Assembly: GCA_038380795.1 (NCBI GenBank)
Contig: CM076266.1
Coordinates: forward strand, 29,028,145 to 29,092,144
DNA from: Pyrocephalus nanus
Taxonomy: Eukaryota > Chordata > Aves > Passeriformes > Tyrannidae
DNA: 64,000 nucleotides
Reading direction: 5' to 3'
Within the stretch, counting starts at the first letter, position 1, and every line of letters starts with the position of its first letter. Shown one piece after another: positions 1 through 12,785 of the stretch. The position numbers were made by a program, and so were the translations under genes. The notes under the pieces are model-generated. The model made no database searches and was not told the DNA's origin. It saw nothing but the letters and a program-made list of their open reading frames with translations.

Positions 1-2299
1 TTAAATGGAATTTTTCTAGGCTAAATTAAAACTAGAAAAACTCCTTAGGCAGATGCTTTACTGATGGTTCATACTAATCTTTACAATCTTCCCGGTTTCC
101 AGATGGACTCGCTGTCCTTTAGTGCCAGTACTCCTCTTGGCCCTCACATTTTTCAGTTTAACATTTTATTAGACAAAGAGCCAAAGGGAAACCAGAGACC
201 ATCTTCCAGGGAGCTCTGTTCCATAACCAGCTCCATAATACAAAGTGGACGAAAGTGAAATGAACAGTTAGAAGGGGAATCCCTGCTTTAAAATAAAATT
301 CTGTCAAGAAATTAAAAGAAAACTGAGTGTGTGGCAAATTAGCAGATCTGGGATAAATGGCATTTAAACCTAGACAGTGACAGAATGGACTGGGAGAAAA
401 ATATGGCTCTCTCTATCAAGCTCAATACCAGAGCAGCAATTCTACTAATTTAAGGACCTTCAGTGGTTTGGATTTCTTCTTCTTTTTGGTCTTGCAAAGC
501 ACCTCTGAACCAGAATGACAGAATGGATTTCAAGGGCAGCAAAGACATAACAATACAAAATTACATTTCCAGGACATAGCGGGCTACCAACTTCAGGACA
601 GAGAGCAAAGTTCACCGCTCTCAGTGTTTGATGTTACAAACCTCAAAGTCAATGGAAGTTTTTAGTTTGTTTTTTTTTGTACTGCAAAGTTTGCTTTTCT
701 ACCATTGACTTTTCCAAGTAGAACTCTTGCAGTCCTATGCATGCTGTGCCTTACACAGCTATTTACACTAAAAAAAGTAAAAGGTCATGCTCGAGGCAGG
801 GTTTTGGGGATTTTTTTTTTTTCCAAATTGCACTTTATTTTGTTAATAAATTCTCTAGGTTACTCCTGGTTCATCTCTAGCACGTCACCCATCAACACAC
901 CATAGGCCCCGTGAGCAGGTAGAGATAAGTAGATACTCTACTTTCTGTGCTTTGAAGCAGTTTACCTATTTGCTGCACTACTAGTCTGTAGGATTAAGCA
1001 TAAAAGCCCTACACTTCATCCCCACCACCTGAGACAATGGCTCCAAAACAATGCTGAGCAATTTAAAGCATCAACACACTCACATATTATCTTGAGTGCC
1101 ACATCCCATCAAGCCAATTCCTGCTTCATCAAGATTCAAAGGAATGAAGTTTGTGTTCATGCCTCCCTTTCCTGTGCATTGTTCTGAGGATGCATTCTCT
1201 TCTCTCCCCTTCTCTTATGCTGTGCCATCTGGCACATACCTACATGACTTTTCTCATCCCATACCTATTTTCTCAAACAAAATTATTCTGTATTTTTCAT
1301 GTATTTCACACATGCAACCCCATCTCTCACTCTCCCCTTGAACATAATCACATCCTGGCTACCCAGCCAGAGATGCCACCTCACACATCCTGCACAGAAG
1401 CAGCAGCTCTAGGCAGTTCTTCCTGACCCTCCCTGCCTCAAGAGAAAAAACAAGTAGCAACCAGGAACAGCCTCCCCTTGGGGGAAAAAAAAAAAAAAAC
1501 AAAAAGCCTCAGACACCAGCAAACCCCACTACAAACACCAAGAAGAAGCACTGCCTAAGCCACCACACACTCAACACTCATCAGCTTTTTCCCCAAATGA
1601 GCAGCTGCCTGATATCTCACAAGCTCTCTTGCTTTCCCTTCAGCCAGCAGGTCACACCCTTATTTCCACGCCTCATCCTTCCTCACCTCAGCCACACTGG
1701 CATATCAATAACCAAGCAGTGGCTGGGGACAAGGGAGGTAAGGTCCTGATGACAGTAGAGAAAGCAGAGGTCAGCTTCTCCCCAAACCAAAACACTTTTT
1801 ACCATATTTAGCACATTCATCCCAGAACTTTATACCCACATTTAGCTTCATCACAACCTAATCAGCATCGAACCCTGCAGAGGTTTCCCCAAGCCTGCTC
1901 GACTCCAGCCTCTTTCCCAGCAGCTTCCAGTTGCAGCCATTTGGCTGGCGAGCAAGAAGAAAAAGCAGAAACACAAAGTCTACACTGTATTTTCAAATAA
2001 TTACAACTACTGATAGGAAAGAGCAGGGCTCTGAAAGACCATTGATAACAAGAGGAGAAAAGAACTAGTCTTCTGCTATTGTGTTTGCTGCAGTTGTTCC
2101 TGGACTGAAGCACATGTGCAGCTGTGGCTGTGAAGAAATACAATTTTGCCATCAATTCCCATGGCTGACATGCAACTGAAGACACAGACCAGCATCAGCC
2201 AAGTGCACATGCTTACGGTGTTATTAATAGCAGGAAAGCACCGCCATCACTATGTGCTCTCCAGCTGCCAGCACAAGCTTGTAAGGCAAAAGTTCTTAC
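1..2299 (-). other. SH3BP5: SH3BP5 intron 3 (partial)
   Basis: This is non-coding sequence downstream of exon 3 in the gene's direction. I saw no exon with family similarity and no recognisable transposon. It contains an A-run with poor complexity near 1480-1505. Confidence 0.75.
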
Positions 2300-2428
2300 C
2301 TGCCTGGCCACCCTTCGAGCTTCCCAGTAAGGTTTAGAGTCTTCTACAGATTTTCCAATCTTCTTTACCAGTTCATCCAGTTTTACTGTTGCTTCAACCA
2401 GCACAGAGCGGAACTTCTGGCGTGCGTC
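2300..2428 (-). CDS. SH3BP5: SH3BP5 coding exon 3
   Basis: This exon has 43 codons, beginning DARQKFRSVLVEATVKLDEL and ending in YWEARRVARQ. The acceptor is GAAG before GAC at 2428 and the donor GTAAGA follows 2300. It lies within the coiled-coil exchange-factor region. The next expected segment (AQLEAQKATQ in human) is not seen between 1 and 2299, so exon 4 is outside the window. Confidence 0.94.
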
Positions 2429-5400
2429 CTTCAAAATGTTGCAGAAAGGAAAGAAAGGAGAAAGACAGATTAGAACTTCAAAAATTATTTCTACCTTTAT
2501 TCAGGTTCCTCTTTAGATTCACACACGACCTGACACATTCAAAACAGTTACTGGCATTTGGACTAAGCCAGAATTCTTCAGTAGAGCAACCCAGAACTGC
2601 ATCTGAAAGATGGCATCCAAGTGTCATTCAGAGACAGCTCTTACACAAAGCTTACAACAGCCTGTTCTAGATGTCATCTCTGGCAGGGTTTCTCAGAGAG
2701 GAATAGTTTGTAAATTACTCAGTGAGGTGGCGAACAGCAGGGTAACAAGTTCTGAGAGGCAGTTCAATGGCAAAGACATTTCATACAGACAATGCTCGCA
2801 GGCAGGCCACATTCCCACAGCAGGCTGGCAAATCAGCTGGAATTGGCATCTCCTAAACCTTAACATGTCCGTCCCTAGTACTACTCCCCTCAGAGAAACC
2901 ATTCCACAAAGCAGATGAGGATGCTTTCTGCAGGAAGAACTGGACACTTCCCACATAGTATATTTTCTAGTCAGCTCCTCAAACACACTCTACTTACTTT
3001 GATAGCAGCAAAAAAGGTTCCAGAGGGACTCATAGCAAGAGTTCCTTCCATAAAAGCCCATCTTTTCAGCTATGCTTTGTAGCAATTGCTAAGGGCACCT
3101 ACATTCCATTTCACTGTTAATATTTACTATATTTAAGAAAAGTAAATTCCAGCCAAATTCTAAACTGGATATGTTGCCCTCCTTAAATGATTAGCTAATG
3201 CAATCAAAATATTTTCTCTGCTCCATTGAAATTTGCACATCTGTAAGCAAAATGATTCTGATCTCAATCTCAGAAACCAACACAGATTCTAACTATATGA
3301 AACTACTGCTGAGTGATGCAAATTCAGGCTGGGACCTGGCCCAGGATTTAAGGAGATGAAGAGGAAGAGCCATGTGAGCTCTCAACAAGGTTTGTAACTC
3401 TAATTAGAGAGCAGCATTTATGCAGACTGCTGGAGTGACATGTTGATTATCAGGAAGCAGCTGGCTTGAAGAAGTGCCCTAATTCAGGAGGGCTTTGTCA
3501 TTATTGTTGAGGATTTCTAGAATGCAGAACTGTTTATTCACTGGAAGATTTAAAATACATTGGAACCTGCCACTATGCTCTCAAAAGTAGGAAAAAAATG
3601 TAACAGTACATCAGTTTTTCACAGAAAAAGCAAGATACTTCTGTAAAAGCTTCCTTGTTTTCTTTTTGGTGTTATCTAAAACCTGAACCAGCACTGGTAA
3701 TATTTTAGTTCAGTGCACATAGCTTTGGATTCTTAAGGTACTCTAATTTATTCTAAGGAATTATTCAAATGGGTAACAAGTTCAAAAATGGAGAACTAAA
3801 TGCACAATAACTTATCATTTCATTAACTCAAATCCAGTCAATAATCTCATTTCTTAGTGAAAGCCTGAAATGTATCACTTAAACAACATGTATGGAGTCA
3901 GTGATTTTCTCAGTGAGAGGAGTCTGAATATTTCCAATTAAATAACTGGATGACACATGGTTCACTGCTCAAAATGAATTTCACAAGTAACTGAAATAAA
4001 GCTACAAGCATGATGATTGTATTGCAAGAAAAATATTATGTACTGAAGTAGATTTAACAAAAAAAAAAATTCCTGTAAGTGCAGGAACAGAATTAAAAGC
4101 TCATTTCTAAATGAGTGAGCCTGAAGGTTTGTTCTCACTTTTTCATAAAAGCTTGATATGATATGTAATATGTAAAATAGTTCAAGTAAATATATAAATA
4201 TAATTATGAAATTATATTTAAAATTATATTTAAAATATAAATATAATTATAATATGTAAAATAGCAAATAGTTCAAGTAAAAAAAGCCCTATGCAGTGAT
4301 TCATCAAAAAATTCAGTTCCCATGTTTGTAAGATAAGCACTTAGAACAAAGAAACCATCACTACAAATGTGTGCTTAGAGACCTACCCCAAATTTATTCA
4401 TGCAATAATTGTGTACAGTCTTATCCAATAGGAAAAAGATGACTAGTCTCTACCTGGAACTTAAAACCAAAAAAAAAAAAAAAAAAAAAAACAAACAAAC
4501 AAAAAAAAAAAAAACCCAAGGGCAGAGAGCAGTCTAATTAACAGCAACTGTTAATTTGTACCCATTCATCTCCCACTAACTCAGATGATGCAGATACAAA
4601 TTACTAAACTGTAACTGTAACTGGCACCTGCGGCACAGGTCTTGCAAATGGTTAAGCGCAGGTGTGCCCACAAGCACAGCCCCACCACACACAGTAGTTA
4701 GTTACTCAGAACAGGGAGCTGCAGCTGAAAAACATACTGGTGTGCCAGTTTGTCATTTTACCTCAAGCATGCCTGGTTCCTCTTTTGAGGCCTAATTTGG
4801 GTCCTACCATCCTCATTTCTCCCAGTGAAGAGCAATAATGAAAACCGAAACACCCCAGAACTTCACATCTGTATCATCCACCACATGACTTATTTTCAAT
4901 GACATTTATTCTCAGGCTCCTGACTGTCAGAAACACAAGCCTGCAGGCTCCAACACCTTCTGCATGAGAGAATAAGCAGGTGCTCATTCTCTGCGGGGAT
5001 CAGTCCCCCTACCAAACGTTTCCAGCCATCTCCTTCAGACACAGCAAGAAGATGCTGAAGTCTCTGAGAAGATGTAATGCCAAGCACATACCTTCTCCTG
5101 CACTACAGTACTCTCCACTAGCCCCAAACACATTACAAAAGCAATCTACACCACATGTGCTCCCGTGGCAACCCAGGGCATTCACACCACCCAGCCTCCT
5201 CAGTCTGAACTGATTCAGCTCTTATGGGCTCAGTGACTGCATCTCCTATCTGGGAGCTATGGCTCACAATGTCCCCCTGCAAACACGCAGCCATACTCCT
5301 TCATGTGTCAGCCCTGCCACGTGCTGGCAGAGCACCTGTAGAAGACATCACCCTTGGAACAGTCCAAAATTTCCCCGGCAGGTAATCCAGGGGAAGTCTG

Positions 5401-8400
5401 AGTAAGAAATACAGGTGCAGCAGCTGTTTTTACCCTTCACGTGAAAGGTGGGAGGTCAGAAGTACCAAGGCAATTGCACCAGTAGGACTGGGCTTGAAAA
5501 GTGCATCTGTGGTTCGTGGGAAGAAGGGGCCTGTGGTCAAGACAATAACTTGGGAATCGATTTAATTCACTGCCTTATGTCTGGCTTCCTATGTTACTGT
5601 CAGTGAGACACTGCAACCCATATGTAAAGCGGTTCAAACCTATAAATCCTCTTAACGATGTTTTCTGTAAGGACACTCATGCCAAAAGCTTAAAGGCTCA
5701 GGAACTGCAGTTCATCCTTGGTCCCTAGCACGAGAGAAGCCCTACATTTGTGTAACAAGGAAAACAACCCCACTACCTTCGACTTCCTTATCAGATCCCC
5801 TGAGGTGATGTTCCTCCAGACAAGTGTTACTATTAAACTACCAAACTCCGGCTTCATTTAGACCCTTCTCTAGCACCTGTGGATAATAGGGAAAGGAAAA
5901 CACGTCAATCCCTGCAACTTTTTGTCGTGAGCAGAACCAAGACAGCACAGCATACACTATAAACATTTTCTAGCACAGTTCTCAATCCCTAGTGTCTGTA
6001 TTTCAGTTCCTTGAAAGATAATGCCTTCCCAGCAGAAGTGCTAGTTATGGATAAAAGCAGCCTTAGGTACTAACCCTGTGCATCACACTCACCATTTCTG
6101 GATGCATTTTTAGGTTTTGGGGGTTTGTTTGTTTTAAAAGAACAAGGCTTTGTTTTTCTCATCACCACAATAGAATATATATATAGACCAGATACACCTG
6201 AACAAAAACAATGCAACTGACAAAAGATATCTCAAACACCCAGGAAACAATTTTAAAGCATATTTTCCCCTCCATTCACTCCTAATCTTCCACGATCATT
6301 TTTAAGAATATCTCTCTGCTGATTTAACAAACAAAAAGGTGACATTGAAAATGCCAGCCAGTCAGCTTTCAGTGTTTTCTATTTGCTCAAATGAGATTAT
6401 GACAAACCTTTTTCAAGCTGGACAAAAGCCGATTAAGGCATTTTATCTTCAATGTGTGTCACGAGGTTACAGCCTTAAAACTAGACTCTCACTACTTAGG
6501 TGCTTGTCATACACAAGCTCGAGCAGGCATAGCACTTAGTGCACCTCGTGAACAGCTACAGTTTACGTTTCAACATCTTGTTCTACGGCTGCAAGAGCTC
6601 CACACCCACCAGCTTTCTTCCTGGAAATCCTTCGCACTTTTCTCCCAAAATAGATTTCACTAGCTCTGTCTTAGGGAACATGCCAGACCTCTACCCTGCA
6701 TATGTTATTGTTGCAACAGTTCATTATTAAAGCTCACTTTGTTTCCAGTAACTTGCTGTGGGGCAACTACTTGATACTGCACCAAAAGAGGGAATCACAC
6801 TTTAGGACAGGCCATCCATACAGGAGCATTTTGGAAATCCACTCTCAACTGCAGCAAAGAACTAAAATACCATTTTCCACTTACACTGCACCTGTCAGAG
6901 ACCAAAGCATGCTTGTTTTCCTTCCTCAGGAATGATGGTGATGAGCTGGTGTTTGATGCCAGATGACAGGCAAATAACTATTTCTGCCCATCAAATGAAA
7001 TGCGTATTTTCAAACAATTTTCTTTTTAAAATGAACTTAACACATCACCCAAGTATGAAACATCTTAGTACCAAATGCATCTAAATTTCATTTACAAAGG
7101 TTGTCCTATGATCTTTATGCCAGTTTGGTGTGCAGAACCTCTGACAAGCCATTAAAACAGCCTGGGAGGTGCATGGGAAATTAAATTGCTGACTGAGAGA
7201 CAGGCTTCATCTATTTCCAAGAGACTGGCAGTATCCATACCCTTTGCTGCAAAGACCTACAAGCTAAAACAGCATCAGCATCATACATTCACACCAGACA
7301 GATGCATATGCCACGCTCAGAAATCTGCCTTCAGAGCATCAAACCAGTTAAAAACATTTTTAGCATCTATTTGGTCCCTGAGCAGTTCAAGTGAACCAGA
7401 TTGCCTACCAAACCTTAAAAACAAAGCGCACGGAAGGGCATAAGTAGTATCTTGTTTAATTTTTAAGCATGGGGAAAGGTCTGATTGTTTGGGGTTTTTT
7501 TAGGCAGCTACTAATTTGCCATCTAAGAAAATAGAAAATTGGTATCTGAAAGTTGCTCTAATCTCCTGCTTTAACACAGTTACAAACTGAGACTGCAAAT
7601 ACTTACTATAAATATTTTTAGTTCTCATAGAACTGAGAGGAAAGCAGGCCAAGGAGGGCACTGGGTGCTCCTTTCAAAACAAGATTTCTCTGCCTAACCC
7701 TTCCTCCCTCAGGCTGGGAACACACTTGGGTGACAAAATCTTTCCAGAGCCATAGCAGAGGAAGGAGCCTTTCCTTACTCATCCGTGGATGAAAGCAAAA
7801 GGCAAAACAACCAGCAATTTGCACACAGGAGCCATTTCCTATGGAAGCAAGTGGATTATAAAGAAACATGGAAAGACTTCTCCTGATTGTGCTGGACAAA
7901 TACATCATGCATATATATCACAGTCCAAAAACCAGGAGGAGCACCAGCCAGTGAGATGCTTTGCCCTTATCTGTATATTCTTTTGTGGACACCGGAAAAC
8001 GCTGCACAGAGGTATGATAAGTTAGCGGATGTTTCTCCAGATAGATGCCTAGCAGGCATGCTCAGAATGAGATTCCTGCCACTCACAGGTCATTTCTCTA
8101 AAACCTGAAAGATGGAGGATTTGTTTGGGGTTTTTTTTAAGTCTACTTAAAATTCCTATGTGTGACAGGATCATCAGCTTGAGTTTACCCCCAAACCAAG
8201 TATTTTATTGAGGAAGTAAGAAGCAATTCTAAATAGTTGGTAGACATCTATCTGCTTGCCAGTGGGAAGCAGTGACTGAATTCCTTGTTTTGTTTTGCTT
8301 TGCTTGTGCATGCAGCTTTTGCTTTACTTACCTAACTGTCTTTATCTCAACCCACGAGTTTTCTCACTTTCACTCTTCTGATTCTCTTTCCTATCCCACC

Positions 8401-11400
8401 CTCGGGGAGTGAGCTGCTCTGTCGTGCTTAGCTGCCAGCTGGGGTTAAACCATGACAAATAGTCCCTCCCCGTCTGAGAGGAGTTCAAATGCTGACAAAG
8501 CTCACATTTGAAAGAGCACCACAGCTGATACACCCCTTCCCTTTGACTCCATCCAGCACTAACCCAGGATGACCTTTATGATAAATCCAGGACCAAAATT
8601 GACACCAAATCTTGCAGATCAGGACTAGAGGCTCTAGGCAAGCACACAAGAAGGATCCTAACCAGGCCCTCTTATGACAAGCATGGCTGAAAGCAGTACT
8701 GTTCAGCTCCAGTTTCCATGTGCAGCCGTCTCCCCTGAACAAACACTGGCAAGCTCGTAGCTCCAGCAACACAAAAACCCTCTTTAACAAAAACCACATT
8801 TGGGATAGCTGGGATTCCAGTGGTAATTTTAATGGTATGTGCTGCATTTCCCCTCCCTGCAATGCTGCCAGAGGGTCTCTGGGTGAATTTGTTACATCTG
8901 AATTGTACTTTCAATAGCCAGCTAAAGCCTGTGTATAAGCTGGCTGGACTGGTGAGTCATGAACATTTGTTAAGTACATTTGCAACTCCTGATGTGAGTT
9001 CAGATGGAGATGCATTTCCAATAAACAGGAAAAAAGCTCAAACAGCAAGGCGCTGCTCTAACTTGCATTTGGCCAAAACATACTTGTATCTCCACTGCAA
9101 GATGTTTCCCCCACCTCTTCGCAGACACTTCAAACATAAACAGGGACATTAGCAAAGCCAAGTGTTATATCCCTCAGAGGACCCTTATCATCCTTTTGCT
9201 GTGTCAGTAACACTCAGTGCTGCACTTAGGATGAGCAGCATTATGGATTTTAAATCAAGCCTAATCAAAGATTCATTAACAGGCAATACATTAACGCAAC
9301 ATATAACTACCAGCCACTCAGTGCCCTTTAGCACAACTCCTGAACAGGCTGCAAGCATCACCAGGTCAGGATATTTCTCCAGGGTTTAATAGGATAGGTC
9401 AAAAGAGCAAAAAATGAGTAATTCTTCTGACTAGAAGAATAGATGTGTAGCCAACTTGAATACATCTGTCCAAGTCATACCATGCATGTATATCCACTGC
9501 TCTCACAGGTGGTTTGGGTGCAAAACTTATTTTAAAAGATAAAAAAAGGCAGGCCAGTCAACTTAAAAACAGATTACATGGCAGTTTCAGTGCAAAATTT
9601 GAAAAAAACCGTCAGTTTGATCAACTTAAAACAGAATTCCTCATTTTATCACCTCTGTAATCAGCAGATGCCAGTATTTTCTACATTGTTCAAACGTGGA
9701 AGTGCCTGTGGCTACACCAAGACAGCGTAGTCTCAAAATCCTTGAAGCCTCTACTGAATTCAGCCCTATAACATTTTGCATTCTGTAAAGCAGCATTATT
9801 ACTTCCATTTTGGACATGTAGACCTGAGGCACAACAAGAACAAAAGCATGGGGTTTGGAGGCATTTAACAGCCTTTTTTTCCCATTTAATGGGAACTGGA
9901 GACAGTTAGCAGTCCCATGTAAAGCAACTCACACAAAGCTTCACACAAGAAGTCCAGAACAGCTTTGCAAAACTCAGATGCCACAAGGTTACTCTTCCTG
10001 CTTATCAGAGAGTACATCAGGTCACAAAAACATGAGTGTCTTTTTCTAAACTTCCTTCAAAGAAATATACCTTCTACTCAAACACTCCCATTGCTTTTCC
10101 AGATTATTTTGGGGGAAAAAAATAATCAACAGTGGGAATGTATGGACCACAAAATAATGCTACAGGAAGCTGGCAGTCAGCATCTTGTGCTGTAAATAGC
10201 ATAATGATACATCCATGTTCCCATTAAAGATACTGAAAAGATGAAGAAAATGATACTAGCAAGCCAGGCTAAATATAACTCCATTGTATGGCTAAAAAGC
10301 ACCCACACACATCTTTCTTCTAATGAAATTATCTTGCAATAGCAGGAGCACCACAAACTAGGAAGGGGTAGCAAGAGGGACCCAAAGCAGCTACTAACAG
10401 CCAATAGAGCAAATCTTTAAAGGCAAACACAGCATGGCTCTTCCAGAAACCCACGTTTTAAGCAGAATTCATGAATTTTGGAAGTCTTTGAAGCAGAACG
10501 AACCCAGTTCTAAACTCCTCCTTCCCAACTTTGGATTTATCCTATAAGGCTGCTTGGCAAAGCTTTCTTTTCTTGTTCAGAGAATGAATGAAGAGATATT
10601 CTACGTTGGGTGTTGTGGGGTTCCTGCAGGAAGGTCTGAAGTCCATTTAAAATGAATTTATCAACATGTATATAAATTAAGCCTTGTTTACATCATCCAA
10701 CTCCATCTGTCTTCAAAATTTAAGCAGATCAAAAGAAAACCTTTACAAATTAGAAATTACGCAGTTGCATGATACCACAAGCTGGCTTCAATCCAGTAAG
10801 ATTTTTTGAATGAAAAATGAAGAGGAAACATTCATGAAGGCACACTGTTGATGATATTTCAATTTCATTCCATCAAAGACTGCTTACAGGAAGTATCTGC
10901 AGACAGATCTGCAGCAAACATTTAATGACATCGAGGTAGAAATCATATAATCATTCTCTGCACTATCTGACACCTAGTATTTATTACACTGCATAAAGTA
11001 AGCAACAATGTGATATCAAGCTAATGTGGAAACATCGCTCTTTTATTTAGAGTTATATATCCAGGAGCGTTTCAGCCTTTACACCTCAGCATGTGTCACA
11101 CACGCAGTAGCTACAAATCTGCCGGCTCGACAAACACCTGAACACATGAATAATTTTAATCAAGCAGTGAAATCCCATCTTAAAGTCACTGGGACTTATT
11201 TCATGAGTATGCCTTTGCATTATTATTACTATTTCATCTGCATCATAATATGGCCTCATTGAAGGGTTATGACAAAATTAATGAAATCCAGGCAACTATC
11301 CATAGTATCATCTTTCAATTTCAGTACCTCAGCATGAAAAAGGAGAGTGAAAAGATACATAAAATGATTATTTTCTTCAACATATCTATATAAAAGGTCC

Positions 11401-12726
11401 TGAAATCCATCTAATTGATAGTGTTGCAGACTAGCATACTGATTTTTAGAGTTCACTCATAAAATTTAAAACAATCTAGTGACACTGAACAGTTTCCACA
11501 GCTAAAATATCATTTAATTCAGTATAACAAATAGTTTCCCATTCTGATACATTTTTTTGGCAATAAATGTATGATCTACATGCCACAAACAACAGAAAAT
11601 GCAAACAAGTGGGAAGAAGAAAAAAGACACAACAAGGCTGCTTTCTTTCCAGAGAAGTTCATAACCCTACTTTCTGTTCAGTGCGCCCAGTGGATACTCC
11701 AGTATTTCAAAATACTACCAGGAATCATCCCATGCTCCAGGTATCCATCTCATGAAAACACACACAAGAAAAAATAAAACAAAACACAGACTTTGACATT
11801 TTGAAGGTGCAGACAGAAGTACATCTATCTATGTACTTTTTGAGTTTGTTCATCACGGCAACCTCAGCATGTTTTGATACAGTATTCAAAAGGTTGTAAT
11901 AACATCAAAATTATTTAGGAAGCAAAGTCATATTTTATGCCAGTTTTTATTTAGCAGCATGTTCATCTTACACTTCCACTGAGTTTATCTTCTTTGTTTT
12001 GCAAACAAAAGAAAATTTAGAAACACAAGTAGGCCAGTTTGTTTTGCTTCATTATTAGATCAATCATGTTGAGCCTTCCAGAATGACTAAGAAGTAGCTG
12101 AAGCTCAAGTTAGGGGATTTAGAAACAATTTCTTCAGAACTTTCTATTAGATTTTTAGGTATTCAAGAAAACCTCTGTTTACAACTAGGAAGTCTTTTCC
12201 TCCAACTTTCTTTCATTATCTCCCTTGCTCAGAAAGTATTGACAAAAAAGGCAAAGTTAACAAGCTAAAAAACAGACATCAAAGAGAAGATCCTGGCAGA
12301 TAATTGTATGGCAAAAAACCTCTTAACCAAATAAACTTTCCCTGTCTGTAATTACAAGAACGCAAACCCAAAACAGTGCCTTGTAAAAATAAAACTTGTC
12401 TAAGCTCAGTTTCAAAACCTAAAAATAAGGTTTGGAGCAGTAGGGTGTGAAGGATTTATACTGTCAGCATACCTCAAACTTCTCCCTTTCTGTTCCAGCT
12501 GTTAGCTCAATTCATACCTTTAAAAAAATCATCACCAGACTCTAGAAGCCAAATTACCACAGGATGCACACAATTCAGGAGGCAACCTACTCAGAAATAC
12601 TGTTCTGCTGTTCACAATATCCAACATACACAAAAGGAAAATGCAAGGATAAATGCTCTACCTCCAGCTCCGTCTCTCTGCGATTGATATCATCTGTGGA
12701 CTGATTCAGTTTTTCTAGCTCCCCCT

Positions 12727-12785
<59 letters not shown>

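Larger units (their letters stand above)
2429..12661 (-). other. SH3BP5: SH3BP5 intron 2
   Basis: This intron of about 10.2 kb separates exons 2 and 3. I found no coding segment in it. It contains an AT-rich nested duplication (4160-4282) and an A-rich tract (4469-4514). The rest looks like ordinary unique avian intron sequence. Confidence 0.85.

Noticed and set aside
4469..4514. Possible processed-pseudogene poly(A) tail
   Set aside because: No gene-like or transposon-like sequence precedes the A-run on either strand.
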